A stretch of DNA of 11,648 nt from Bacillota bacterium (GTDB lineage Bacteria; Bacillota; UBA4882; JAAYXC01), in contig JAAYXC010000123.1 in assembly GCA_012516115.1 (NCBI GenBank), forward strand, positions 1 through 11,648, in the 5' to 3' direction. Positions 1 through 6,497 of this stretch are shown here, piece by piece. Position 1 is the first letter of the stretch, and every line of letters begins with the position of its first letter. The notes under the pieces are model-generated. The model was not told where the DNA came from. It saw only the letters and a list, made by a program, of their open reading frames with translations, and ran no database searches. The position numbers and the translations under genes are program-made.

Positions 1-97
1 GAAGGGAGGTTACGGTCACCCCCTCGGCTCCGTAGGCCCGCGAAAAGAATATGAAGATTAAGAAAACGCCCAGTATAATGGGGGAAAACCTGCGCAT
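1..97 (-). CDS. Secreted or lipid-anchored protein, N-terminal fragment (unknown function)
   Basis: The reading frame opens with ATG at 97 and runs off the left edge; 32 codons are visible. A good ribosome site (GGAGGG) lies just upstream, and the ORF is too short and truncated for routine gene lists. The translation starts MRRF, followed by a run of about 14 hydrophobic residues (SPIILGVFLIFIFF) and then a SRAYGA stretch that offers small residues for signal-peptidase cleavage, after which EGVTVTSL begins the mature part. This is a classic Sec signal peptide, so the product is exported. Nothing in the visible part identifies the family. It lies downstream of serA on the same strand, but a strong terminator separates them, so it is probably a separate transcription unit. 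Confidence 0.7.
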   Translation of the reverse strand, partial: MRRFSPIILGVFLIFIFFSRAYGAEGVTVTSL

Positions 98-134
98 CGG
101 ATTTCCCTCCGTTTCCCTGGGTTGACTTAAACCT

Positions 135-185
135 TTTTCCATTTTCGCCGCGCAGATGGAAAAATCCTGTAGAAAAATTTTCCAT
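135..185. repeat. Three alternating TTTTCCAT / ATGGAAAA half-sites
   Basis: TTTTCCAT occurs at 135-142, its exact reverse complement ATGGAAAA at 156-163, and TTTTCCAT again at 178-185. Centre-to-centre distances are 21 and 22 bp, close to two helical turns each. The array sits in the gap between the serA terminator and the start of the left-edge secreted-protein gene, where a regulator of that gene would bind. The motif is AT-rich in a GC-rich genome, so a promoter region with a chance repeat is also possible. No convincing -35/-10 pair was found here. Confidence 0.35.
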
Positions 186-205
186 GAAAACATCATCGCA
201 GACTG

Positions 206-252
206 CTAAGAGAAGAAATATAAGGGCGCCGGAAACTCGGCGCCCTGTTTTT
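206..252 (-). terminator. Rho-independent terminator after serA (probably bidirectional)
   Basis: An inverted repeat GGGCGCCG (224-231) and CGGCGCCC (238-245) closes a 6-base loop; an extra A-T pair extends the stem to 9 bp (223-246). On the minus strand the stem is followed by a T-rich tract (TTATATTTCTTCTCTT), and on the plus strand by TGTTTTT. It lies about 32 bp past the serA stop, as expected for the end of the ilvC-serA unit. Confidence 0.88.
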
Positions 253-277
253 GGTTCTCATCATTATCCCATAGACT

Positions 278-1861
278 TTAAAGACTTACCATCTTCGCCT
301 CTTCGATCCCATCCACCTTCCCCACCTCGGCCAGGATCCCCGGCGGCACCGGGTTGTCCACGGAGAGGACCATGATGGCGCGGCCGCCCGGGGTCTTCCG
401 CCCGACCTGCATGAAAGCGATGTTGATCCCGGCGTTCCCCAGGATCGTCCCGACCTTGCCGATGATACCCGGCTTATCCACATGAGGAGCGACGATCATG
501 AAACCGGTGGGGACCACGTCGAAGTAATAGCCGTCGATCTCCACGATCCGCTCTTCGTTGCGACGGAAGAGGGCTCCGGCCACGGTCCGCGTCCCGCGGT
601 CGGTCTCGACCTTGACCCGGATGAGGCTGGTGTAGGCCTCGGGGGCGGCGGCCTTATTCTCCACCACTTTCAGCCCGCGTTCCTTCGCCAGGACCGGCGC
701 GTTGACCATGTTGACCTCATCCGCAAGGATGGGCCGCAGGAAACCGGTCAAAAGCGAGAGGGTCAACGGGGCCAGGTCGTAAGAGGCGATCTCGCCGAGA
801 TAACTGATCTCGAGCCTGGCGATCCTTCCGCCGGTGGTGAGTTGACCTACCAGGGCCCCCATCTTCTCCGCCAGGGGGAGATAGGGTTTGAGCACGGCCA
901 AGACCTCCGGCCGGACGGAGGGGATGTTGACCGCGTTCTTGAAAGGCTCACCGCGGAGGGCCTTGACCATCTCCACCGCCACGTCCACCGCCACGTTGAC
1001 TTGGGCCTCCTCGGTTGAGGCGCCCAGGTGCGGCGTGCAGACCACCTGGGGAAGTTCGATGAGCTCCCTATTCTGCGGCGGTTCCTCGCTATAGACGTCA
1101 AGCGCCGCCCCGGCCACATGCCCGGACTTGATCGCCTTCACCAGCGCACTCTCGTCGATGATGCCCCCGCGGGCGCAGTTGATCAGGCGGACGCCTTTTT
1201 TCATCTTGGCAATTCTCTCGGCGTTGAGCAAGCCTTTCGTCTCTGGATTAAGCGGGGTATGGACGGTGATGAAGTCCGCCTCGGTCACGATCTCGTCGAC
1301 GGTCGCCTGACGGATGCCGAGCTTTTCCGCCTGTTCTTCGGTAAGCAAAGGATCGTAGCCCAGGATGGTCATGCCCATGGCCTGCATCCGGCGGGCCACC
1401 TCGGTCCCGATGCGGCCAAGACCGATGATACCCAGGATCTTGTCTTTGACTTCGACCCCGACGAAGGATTTGCGATCCCACTTCCCGGCCTTGAGCGAGG
1501 CCACCGCGGCCGGGATGTTCCGGGCCAAGGCCAGGATCATGGCCACCGTGTGTTCGGCGGTGGCGATGGTGTTGCCGTCCGGGGCGTTCAAGACGATGAT
1601 CCCGCGCTGGGTGGCCGCATTGACATCGATGTTATCCACCCCCACCCCGGCGCGGCCGATGACCTTGAGCTTACTGCCGGCGGCGATCACGTCCGCGGTC
1701 ACCTTGGTCTGGCTGCGGACGATCATCGCGTCGTAGTCCCCGATGAGGGAAATGAGCTCTTCTTTGCCGGGCGTTCCCTTGACGTCCACGGTAAACCCAG
1801 CCTCGCGGAGGACGGCCACCCCCTGCTCCGCTACCCCGTCCAGGACGAGAACCTTCGTCAC
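278..1861 (-). CDS. serA: D-3-phosphoglycerate dehydrogenase (SerA), long ACT-domain form
   Basis: Oxidises 3-phosphoglycerate to 3-phosphohydroxypyruvate with NAD+, the first step of serine synthesis in the cytoplasm. The GTG start at 1861 gives 527 residues, beginning (V)TKVLVLDGVAEQG like other SerA proteins, and has a strong GGAGGAGG site upstream. An ATG at 1924 would add 21 residues but has no ribosome site. Visible parts: Rossmann nucleotide-binding loop GLGRIG at about 147-152 followed by Asp170 (NAD choice), catalytic Arg231 in NCARGG, the SEEPP glutamate near 259-260 and His278 in CTPHLGAST. An intervening ASB domain spans about 315-450 and a C-terminal ACT domain about 454-527, which in this family binds serine for feedback inhibition. 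It is second in a unit with ilvC, 133 bp downstream, with no terminator or promoter seen in between; transcription from the T-box leader is likely. Confidence 0.96.
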   Translation of the reverse strand: MTKVLVLDGVAEQGVAVLREAGFTVDVKGTPGKEELISLIGDYDAMIVRSQTKVTADVIAAGSKLKVIGRAGVGVDNIDVNAATQRGIIVLNAPDGNTIATAEHTVAMILALARNIPAAVASLKAGKWDRKSFVGVEVKDKILGIIGLGRIGTEVARRMQAMGMTILGYDPLLTEEQAEKLGIRQATVDEIVTEADFITVHTPLNPETKGLLNAERIAKMKKGVRLINCARGGIIDESALVKAIKSGHVAGAALDVYSEEPPQNRELIELPQVVCTPHLGASTEEAQVNVAVDVAVEMVKALRGEPFKNAVNIPSVRPEVLAVLKPYLPLAEKMGALVGQLTTGGRIARLEISYLGEIASYDLAPLTLSLLTGFLRPILADEVNMVNAPVLAKERGLKVVENKAAAPEAYTSLIRVKVETDRGTRTVAGALFRRNEERIVEIDGYYFDVVPTGFMIVAPHVDKPGIIGKVGTILGNAGINIAFMQVGRKTPGGRAIMVLSVDNPVPPGILAEVGKVDGIEEAKMVSL

Positions 1862-1994
1862 TTCTCCTACCTCCTCCGAACGAACAGGTGAGTTGAGTCC
1901 ATCCAACGTAATGACCGAAACCATCCGGCGCCGAACGGCGCAGATCGTTCAGGTGGAATGCGGTTCGGCCTGTAGACGACGAAGCCTCCCCTCT

Positions 1995-2987
<993 letters not shown>

Positions 2988-3071
2988 GGGTTCTCCTCCT
3001 CCATCGGTTTTATTTTTTGCGAGCGGGATCCCCCCGCCTCCTGGCCGGAAAATCGGGAAGCGAAGGCCATC

Positions 3072-3106
3072 TAAACAAAAAGCCTCCCACCCCGTAGGGG
3101 CGGAGG
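3072..3106 (-). terminator. T-box regulated terminator hairpin before ilvC
   Basis: On the minus strand CCTCC-G-CCCC (3106-3097) pairs with GGGG-TGG-GAGG (down to 3083) around a TAC loop, followed by CTTTTTGTTT. Its left arm and loop overlap the antiterminator (3094-3124), so the two folds are mutually exclusive, as in a T-box attenuator. Confidence 0.85.
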
Positions 3107-3368
3107 TCCGCGGTGCCACCCTACTTCCCCCACCGCCGCATGGCGGCGGGCTCTTTTATTAACTTAGATACGGATTTAACGGGCCGCACCGACGCCCGGT
3201 ACCCTTGCGGTCCGCCGCTTCGCGGCCCCCGATTCCCGGGCATGGCTCCGGGGCGGGAACGGGTTACGCTTCGCGGACCGGTTCGCACCGGCCACCGGCT
3301 CTCTTGACCGCTCGGCGTCCCGCATAACCCCTTCATCGCTTTTCATATTCATGGCGAAAGCGGTATTT
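3072..3368 (-). promoter_or_regulatory. T-box leader (tRNA-sensing riboswitch) controlling ilvC-serA
   Basis: The minus strand carries the T-box hallmark AGGGTGGCACCGCGG (3122-3108). Antiterminator arms GTAGGG (3124-3119) and CCCTAC (3099-3094) enclose the UGGCACC bulge that pairs with the tRNA 3' end. Stem I is recognisable: the kink-turn strands AGCGATGAAGGGG (3340-3328) and CCCCGGAGC (3253-3245), the distal AGAGAGCCGGTGG (from about 3304) with the GGTGCGAACCGG loop, and a mid-stem pairing GGGTTATGC (3330-3322) with GCGTAACCC (3269-3261). A Stem III hairpin CCGCCGC-CAT-GCGGCGG precedes the antiterminator. The specifier loop is non-standard: GAA-G-CGT-A at 3272-3265 fits the usual GAA-N-codon-purine pattern and would read CGU, while a shift of two bases reads AGC (Ser). 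UGGC predicts discriminator G73, against Ile/Val/Leu (A73). Amino-acid identity is therefore open; serine is attractive because serA is in the unit. Confidence 0.93.
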
Positions 3369-3374
3369 ATATGC

Positions 3375-3403
3375 ATTATACACGGAGGCAGAAGTCTTGT
3401 CAA
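3375..3403 (-). promoter_or_regulatory. Consensus sigma-A promoter for the ilvC-serA unit
   Basis: Minus strand: TTGACA at 3403-3398, 17-nt spacer, TATAAT at 3380-3375. Both hexamers and the spacing match the housekeeping consensus perfectly. The predicted transcription start is near 3368, giving a leader of about 380 nt that contains the complete T-box. A strong promoter is typical of genes controlled afterwards by attenuation. Confidence 0.92.
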
Positions 3404-3475
3404 TACAACGATTCTTCTTCTGGAAAACCTCGCTTGGGCCTTTATTCCCACCATGACCCCTTATACTCTTAAATA

Positions 3476-3700
3476 CTAGAACACCTCAAACCTATGCGTT
3501 TCTCGCCGCAGGAAATCCAGATAGACCTGCATCTCCGCCTACCTGACCCGACCCATCTCCCGGGCCTCCGGGGTCAAAGGTTTTCCCGGGAGCTCTTCGT
3601 AAAACGCTCGAGCAGAGCCACCGCGCCCAGCAGATCCGAGTTCGTAGACGCGTTTCGCATGGGCCGTACCCCAGGCCGGATGAAAACATATCCAGATATC
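3476..3700 (-). pseudogene. Possible remnant of a decayed gene (3' end only)
   Basis: Between the ilvC promoter and kdsB about 370 bp hold no intact gene. On the minus strand, protein-like stretches sit in different frames: LLGAVALLERF in one frame passes, around 3600, into YEELPGKPLTPEAREMGRVR in another. This is cut by a TAG at 3541-3539 and then continues in the same frame as AEMQVYLDFLRRETHRFEVF up to a stop at 3478-3476. Read together they look like the end of a helical protein with one frameshift and one in-frame stop. I do not recognise the family. Shadow coding opposite a former gene, or chance, cannot be excluded. Confidence 0.3.
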
Positions 3701-3774
3701 CAGAAGGAAAGAAGGATCCGGCCGTCGAAATACCGCCCGAAACCGCCAAGCGCTCGAAAACGGGAGGCCTTCCC

Positions 3775-4557
3775 ATGCGCGTCCTCGGCATCATCCCCGC
3801 CCGTTACGGCTCTACCCGCCTGGCCGGCAAGCCCCTGGCGGAGATCTGCGGCCGCCCCATGATCGAACACGTCTACCGGCGGGCCGCCGCCGCCCGTTGT
3901 CTCGATCTCCTCCTCGTCGCCACCGACGACGAACGGATCGCCGCGGCGGTGGAGGCCTTCGGCGGCCGGGCCGTGATGACCGATCCCCACCACCGGAGCG
4001 GTACAGACCGTTGCGCCGAGGTGGCCCGGGCTCATCCCGCGTTCGACGTGGTGGTCAATATCCAGGGCGACGAACCCCTCCTCGACCCGCACCTCATCGA
4101 GGAGACCGTGGCCGCCCTGGCCGAAGATCCCGCAGTGCTCATGAGTACTCCGGCCAGGCGGCGGGAGGGTGAGGCGGACGAGGACCCCAACGTGGTCAAG
4201 GTGGTGGTAAACCTTAAAGGCGATGCCCTTTACTTCTCCCGTCGCCCCATCCCCTACCCGCGCCGTGTGGAAGAAGGCCTCGTCGCCTACGAACACATCG
4301 GCCTTTATTGTTACCGTCGCGAATTTCTCCTTCACTTGGCGACCTTACCGCCCACGCCCCTGGAAAAGATAGAATCGCTCGAACAGCTCCGGGTCCTGGA
4401 ACACGGTTATCCCATCCGGGTCGTGGTTACTTCTTCCAGTTCACCCACGCTGGCGGTAGACACACCGGAGGATCTGAAACGGGTCAGGGCCATCATGGCC
4501 GGCTTAGAACACCAAGACTCATTCGTAGACCGCGGCCGCCTTAATCCCTCCGGATGA
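3775..4557 (+). CDS. kdsB: 3-deoxy-manno-octulosonate cytidylyltransferase (CMP-Kdo synthetase)
   Basis: Activates Kdo with CTP to CMP-Kdo, the donor for the inner core of lipopolysaccharide or Kdo-containing capsule; cytoplasmic. The product is 260 residues, slightly longer than the usual 245-255. Family signatures are in order: IIPARYGSTRLAGKPL at 6-21 (nucleotide loop), HRSGTDR at 73-79, NIQGDEPL at 95-102 with metal-binding Asp99, the KIESLEQLR segment near 198-206, and VDTPEDL with Asp229. The ATG at 3775 has GGGAGG seven bases upstream; this site lies in a near-palindrome (GGGAGGCCTTCCC) that could partly mask it. Neighbours are not other Kdo or lipid A genes, so the pathway partners are elsewhere. 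Its last 17 bp overlap the end of the opposing LiaF-like pseudogene. Together with a T-box, kdsB argues for a diderm Bacillota. Confidence 0.94.
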   Translation: MRVLGIIPARYGSTRLAGKPLAEICGRPMIEHVYRRAAAARCLDLLLVATDDERIAAAVEAFGGRAVMTDPHHRSGTDRCAEVARAHPAFDVVVNIQGDEPLLDPHLIEETVAALAEDPAVLMSTPARRREGEADEDPNVVKVVVNLKGDALYFSRRPIPYPRRVEEGLVAYEHIGLYCYRREFLLHLATLPPTPLEKIESLEQLRVLEHGYPIRVVVTSSSSPTLAVDTPEDLKRVRAIMAGLEHQDSFVDRGRLNPSG

Positions 4558-4849
4558 CGATCCGCCCTATACCCCTTCGATCTCTATTTCCGCCCGGTCG
4601 CGGGCCGTCCGGGAATCGTGGGAGAAGTATGCCCCATCGGTATGGCGCCATTCCCCTTGGAGCTCGATCTCTCTTAAACCTTGTCGAAACCTGACGCGGG
4701 CGGCCATCTCCCTGGGAATATAAACCTCGATCCTTCCCATCCCGATTTCCAGAAAGACCGTTAAAGTTCCCCTGGCCGGTAAGGAGGAAAAGGGTGCCGA
4801 GACCGATGAGGACCAAGGGGCCGATTAGTTCCCTTCGCCTTTCGGCCAT
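4541..4849 (-). pseudogene. LiaF-like envelope-stress membrane protein, broken by two frameshifts
   Basis: The ATG at 4849 follows the stop of the PspC gene by four bases, so it was co-transcribed. Frame 0 begins MAERRRELIGPLVLIGLGTLFLL, one membrane helix typical of the LiaF/LiaI N-terminus. Around 4765-4790 the coding frame moves (two bases lost or one gained) to a segment reading TVFLEIGMGRIEVYIPRE..., the C-terminal beta-rich (toastrack) domain of LiaF-like proteins. Near 4575 one base appears lost and frame 0 resumes as GIGRIVIRRD to the TAA at 4543-4541. Unbroken frame 0 gives 102 residues with an unlikely middle. The other membrane helices usual in LiaF are missing between helix and domain, so an internal deletion is likely too. 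Either a real pseudogene or a sequence with indel errors. Confidence 0.72.
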
Positions 4850-4853
4850 TGCT

Positions 4854-5312
4854 TCACTCTCCTTTCCGGCGGCGCAAGAGCAAGACCAGACCGGCCACGA
4901 TCAATAAAAAAGGCCAAATGAATCGAGAAAAAAATGGTAAGATCGAATGGAGATAACGGTAGAAGAACCGGGGACCGAGCCAGGGCCAGAAGTACCAGCA
5001 GAGATTGCGCAAAAGAAAGATGCCCCCAAGAAGGATCATGACCAGTCCCAGGACGAACCTGGTTCGACGCTCCGGCGCAGGGGCGGTCCCGTCAGCAGGA
5101 GGTTCGGCGACGTCTCCGGGCGCGCTTTCTCCCGGCGCAAGGGGTACGATGATCCAGAGCAGGAGGTAGAGCAGGAGACCGGCCCCACCCGCCAGTCCGA
5201 GAAAGACGAAGAAGAGACGGACGAGGGTCGGGTCGAGGCCGAAATATTCCCCCAATCCACCGCAGACGCCTCCGATCATCGCTTCGGTCCGACTACGATA
5301 AAGTCTCCGCAA
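4854..5312 (-). CDS. PspC-domain membrane protein (envelope-stress type)
   Basis: 152 residues. The N-terminal PspC domain is clear: RRLYRSRTEAMIGGVCGGLGEYFGLDPTLVR (2-32) followed by a membrane helix at about 33-57. A proline/acid-rich linker (58-82) leads to a second part with two further membrane helices, about 86-104 and 128-146, ending in RRRKGE, like the small membrane domain found in LiaI/LiaF relatives. PspC proteins in Bacillota and Actinobacteria sit in the membrane and act in cell-envelope stress responses, often beside LiaF-like partners, as here. The start is TTG at 5312 (AGAAAGAAGG lies eight bases upstream); the next ATG at codon 11 would cut off the conserved N-terminus. No clear minus-strand promoter was found in the 160-bp gap to nadA. 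Confidence 0.88.
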   Translation of the reverse strand: MRRLYRSRTEAMIGGVCGGLGEYFGLDPTLVRLFFVFLGLAGGAGLLLYLLLWIIVPLAPGESAPGDVAEPPADGTAPAPERRTRFVLGLVMILLGGIFLLRNLCWYFWPWLGPRFFYRYLHSILPFFSRFIWPFLLIVAGLVLLLRRRKGE

Positions 5313-5373
5313 GTTGACGGCCTTCTTTCTTCAAAGGATATTTCTCTATTCGCCTCATTCAACGATATTCTCC

Positions 5374-5427
5374 TGCCGGAAGTTCGAAAACATAATTCCT
5401 CCCGGCAGTTGGATTGACAGCCGGGAG
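5374..5427. promoter_or_regulatory. Candidate operator: three GCCGGRAG half-sites before nadA
   Basis: TGCCGGAAG at 5374-5382 (plus), TGCCGGGAG at 5407-5399 (minus) and AGCCGGGAG at 5419-5427 (plus). The second and third form a perfect 8+8 bp inverted repeat, CTCCCGGC - 13 nt - GCCGGGAG, that brackets the nadA -35 box; the first and second form another inverted repeat, CTGCCGG (5373-5379) with CCGGCAG (5402-5408). Position and symmetry fit a repressor of the nad genes. The sequence does not resemble the NiaR or NrtR sites I know, so the regulator is unknown. An RNA hairpin upstream of the start site is a weaker alternative. Confidence 0.5.
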
Positions 5428-5443
5428 CAAAGGAAAGTACAAT
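5414..5443 (+). promoter_or_regulatory. Sigma-A promoter for nadA-nadB-nadC
   Basis: TTGACA at 5414-5419, 18-nt spacer, TACAAT at 5438-5443. The predicted start near 5450 leaves an untranslated leader of about 25 nt. The -35 box lies inside the inverted repeat of the candidate operator. Confidence 0.8.
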
Positions 5444-5474
5444 CAAATATGTCCAAGCAAAAAGAAACGAGGAG

Positions 5475-6383
5475 ATGGACGTGGATCTTTTCCCCGCGAT
5501 CGAGCGGCTCCGACGTGAACGTCGCGCCATCATCCTGGCCCACAATTACCAGCCGGACGAGATCCAAGACCTGGCCGACTTCGTCGGTGATTCTCTGGCT
5601 TTAAGCCAGAAGGCGGCCAAGACCGACGCCGAGGTCATCGTCTTCTGCGGGGTCCACTTCATGGCCGAGACGGCCGCCATCCTGGCCCCGGAAAAGAAGG
5701 TCCTCTTGCCGGCGCCGGATGCCGGCTGCCCGCTGGCGGAGATGGCAGAACCGGAAGCGGTCCTTGCGGCCAAAAAGGAACATCCGGCGGCGGCCGTGGT
5801 GGCCTACGTCAATACCTCCGCGGCGGTAAAGGCCGTCGCCGATTACTGTTGCACTTCCGCCAACGCGGTCCGCGTGGTCCGGACCATCCCTTACGAAGAG
5901 ATCATCTTCTTACCCGACCGCAATCTCGGCCACTATGTGGCAAGACAGGTCCCGGAAAAACGGATCATCATCTGGCCCGGCTTCTGTGTGACCCACCACC
6001 GGATCCGACCGGAGGAGGTCGAGGCCGTGCGGGCCACCCATCCCGACGCCCCCGTCCTCGTCCATCCCGAGTGTCCACCGGAGGTCGTGGACCGGGCGGA
6101 CTTCGTCGGGAGCACCTCCCAAATAATCAAGAAAGTTAAAGAGATGGAGGCCGAAACCTTTATCATCGGTACGGAGATGGGCATCCTCCACCAGCTTCGG
6201 AAGGAGAATCCGGGCAAGAAGTTTTTCCTCCTTTCGCCCGGTCTCCTCTGCCCGAACATGAAACGGACCACCCTCGAACGCGTCCACCACGCGCTGCGGG
6301 AATTGGCGCCGGTGGTGACGGTACCCGAACCGATCCGAACGCGGGCGCGCACGGCGCTTGAACGCATGCTGGCCATTACCTGA
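5475..6383 (+). CDS. nadA: Quinolinate synthase (NadA)
   Basis: Condenses iminoaspartate (from NadB) with dihydroxyacetone phosphate to quinolinate; cytoplasmic, with an oxygen-sensitive 4Fe-4S cluster. 302 residues, the short three-cysteine type known from Thermotoga and archaea. The three cluster cysteines are visible: Cys85 in DAGCPLAEM, Cys171 in WPGFCVTHH and Cys259 in GLLCPNMKRT. Other family motifs are AHNYQPDEIQD (22-32), YVNTSA (111-116), HPEC (197-200) and TEMGILHQL. The ATG at 5475 directly abuts its GAGGAG ribosome site; a GTG two codons later (5481) has a six-base spacing and may be the true start. First gene of the nad cluster behind the promoter at 5414-5443. Confidence 0.96.
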   Translation: MDVDLFPAIERLRRERRAIILAHNYQPDEIQDLADFVGDSLALSQKAAKTDAEVIVFCGVHFMAETAAILAPEKKVLLPAPDAGCPLAEMAEPEAVLAAKKEHPAAAVVAYVNTSAAVKAVADYCCTSANAVRVVRTIPYEEIIFLPDRNLGHYVARQVPEKRIIIWPGFCVTHHRIRPEEVEAVRATHPDAPVLVHPECPPEVVDRADFVGSTSQIIKKVKEMEAETFIIGTEMGILHQLRKENPGKKFFLLSPGLLCPNMKRTTLERVHHALRELAPVVTVPEPIRTRARTALERMLAIT

Positions 6384-6404
6384 AAACGGGAAAATCCATC
6401 CCCC

Positions 6405-6423
6405 TCCCGGTTTCCGACCGGGA
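6405..6423 (+). other. GC-rich hairpin in the nadA-nadB gap
   Basis: TCCCGGT (6405-6411), loop TTCCG, ACCGGGA (6417-6423): a perfect 7-bp stem, with a possible outer CCAT/ATGG pairing. No T-run follows, so it is not a standard terminator. It occupies the 114-bp gap between nadA and nadB, which is long for such a cluster. It could stabilise or divide the mRNA; its arms also resemble the CCGGGAG half-site seen before nadA. Confidence 0.5.
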
Positions 6424-6497
6424 TGGGTCGAGGAGGACCACGGACCGAGGACGATCTTAAACCGGGTATCTCTCAGTTGACATGCCGAAGGTGGAAC

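Noticed and set aside
1862..1924. SerA start at ATG 1924
   Set aside because: No ribosome site before it, and the extra 21 residues lack family likeness, whereas GTG 1861 has a strong GGAGGAGG site and gives the usual N-terminus.
3434..3470. Plus-strand promoter for kdsB using TTGGGC and TATACT
   Set aside because: The spacing is too long and the -35 match poor; no supported kdsB promoter was found.
3574..4335. 253-codon minus-strand frame over kdsB
   Set aside because: Most of it is antisense to kdsB. Only the tail beyond kdsB (below 3775) was considered separately as a possible remnant.
6477..6482. TTGACA just before nadB as a -35 box
   Set aside because: No -10-like hexamer follows at 16-19 bp, and the position would place transcription start inside nadB.
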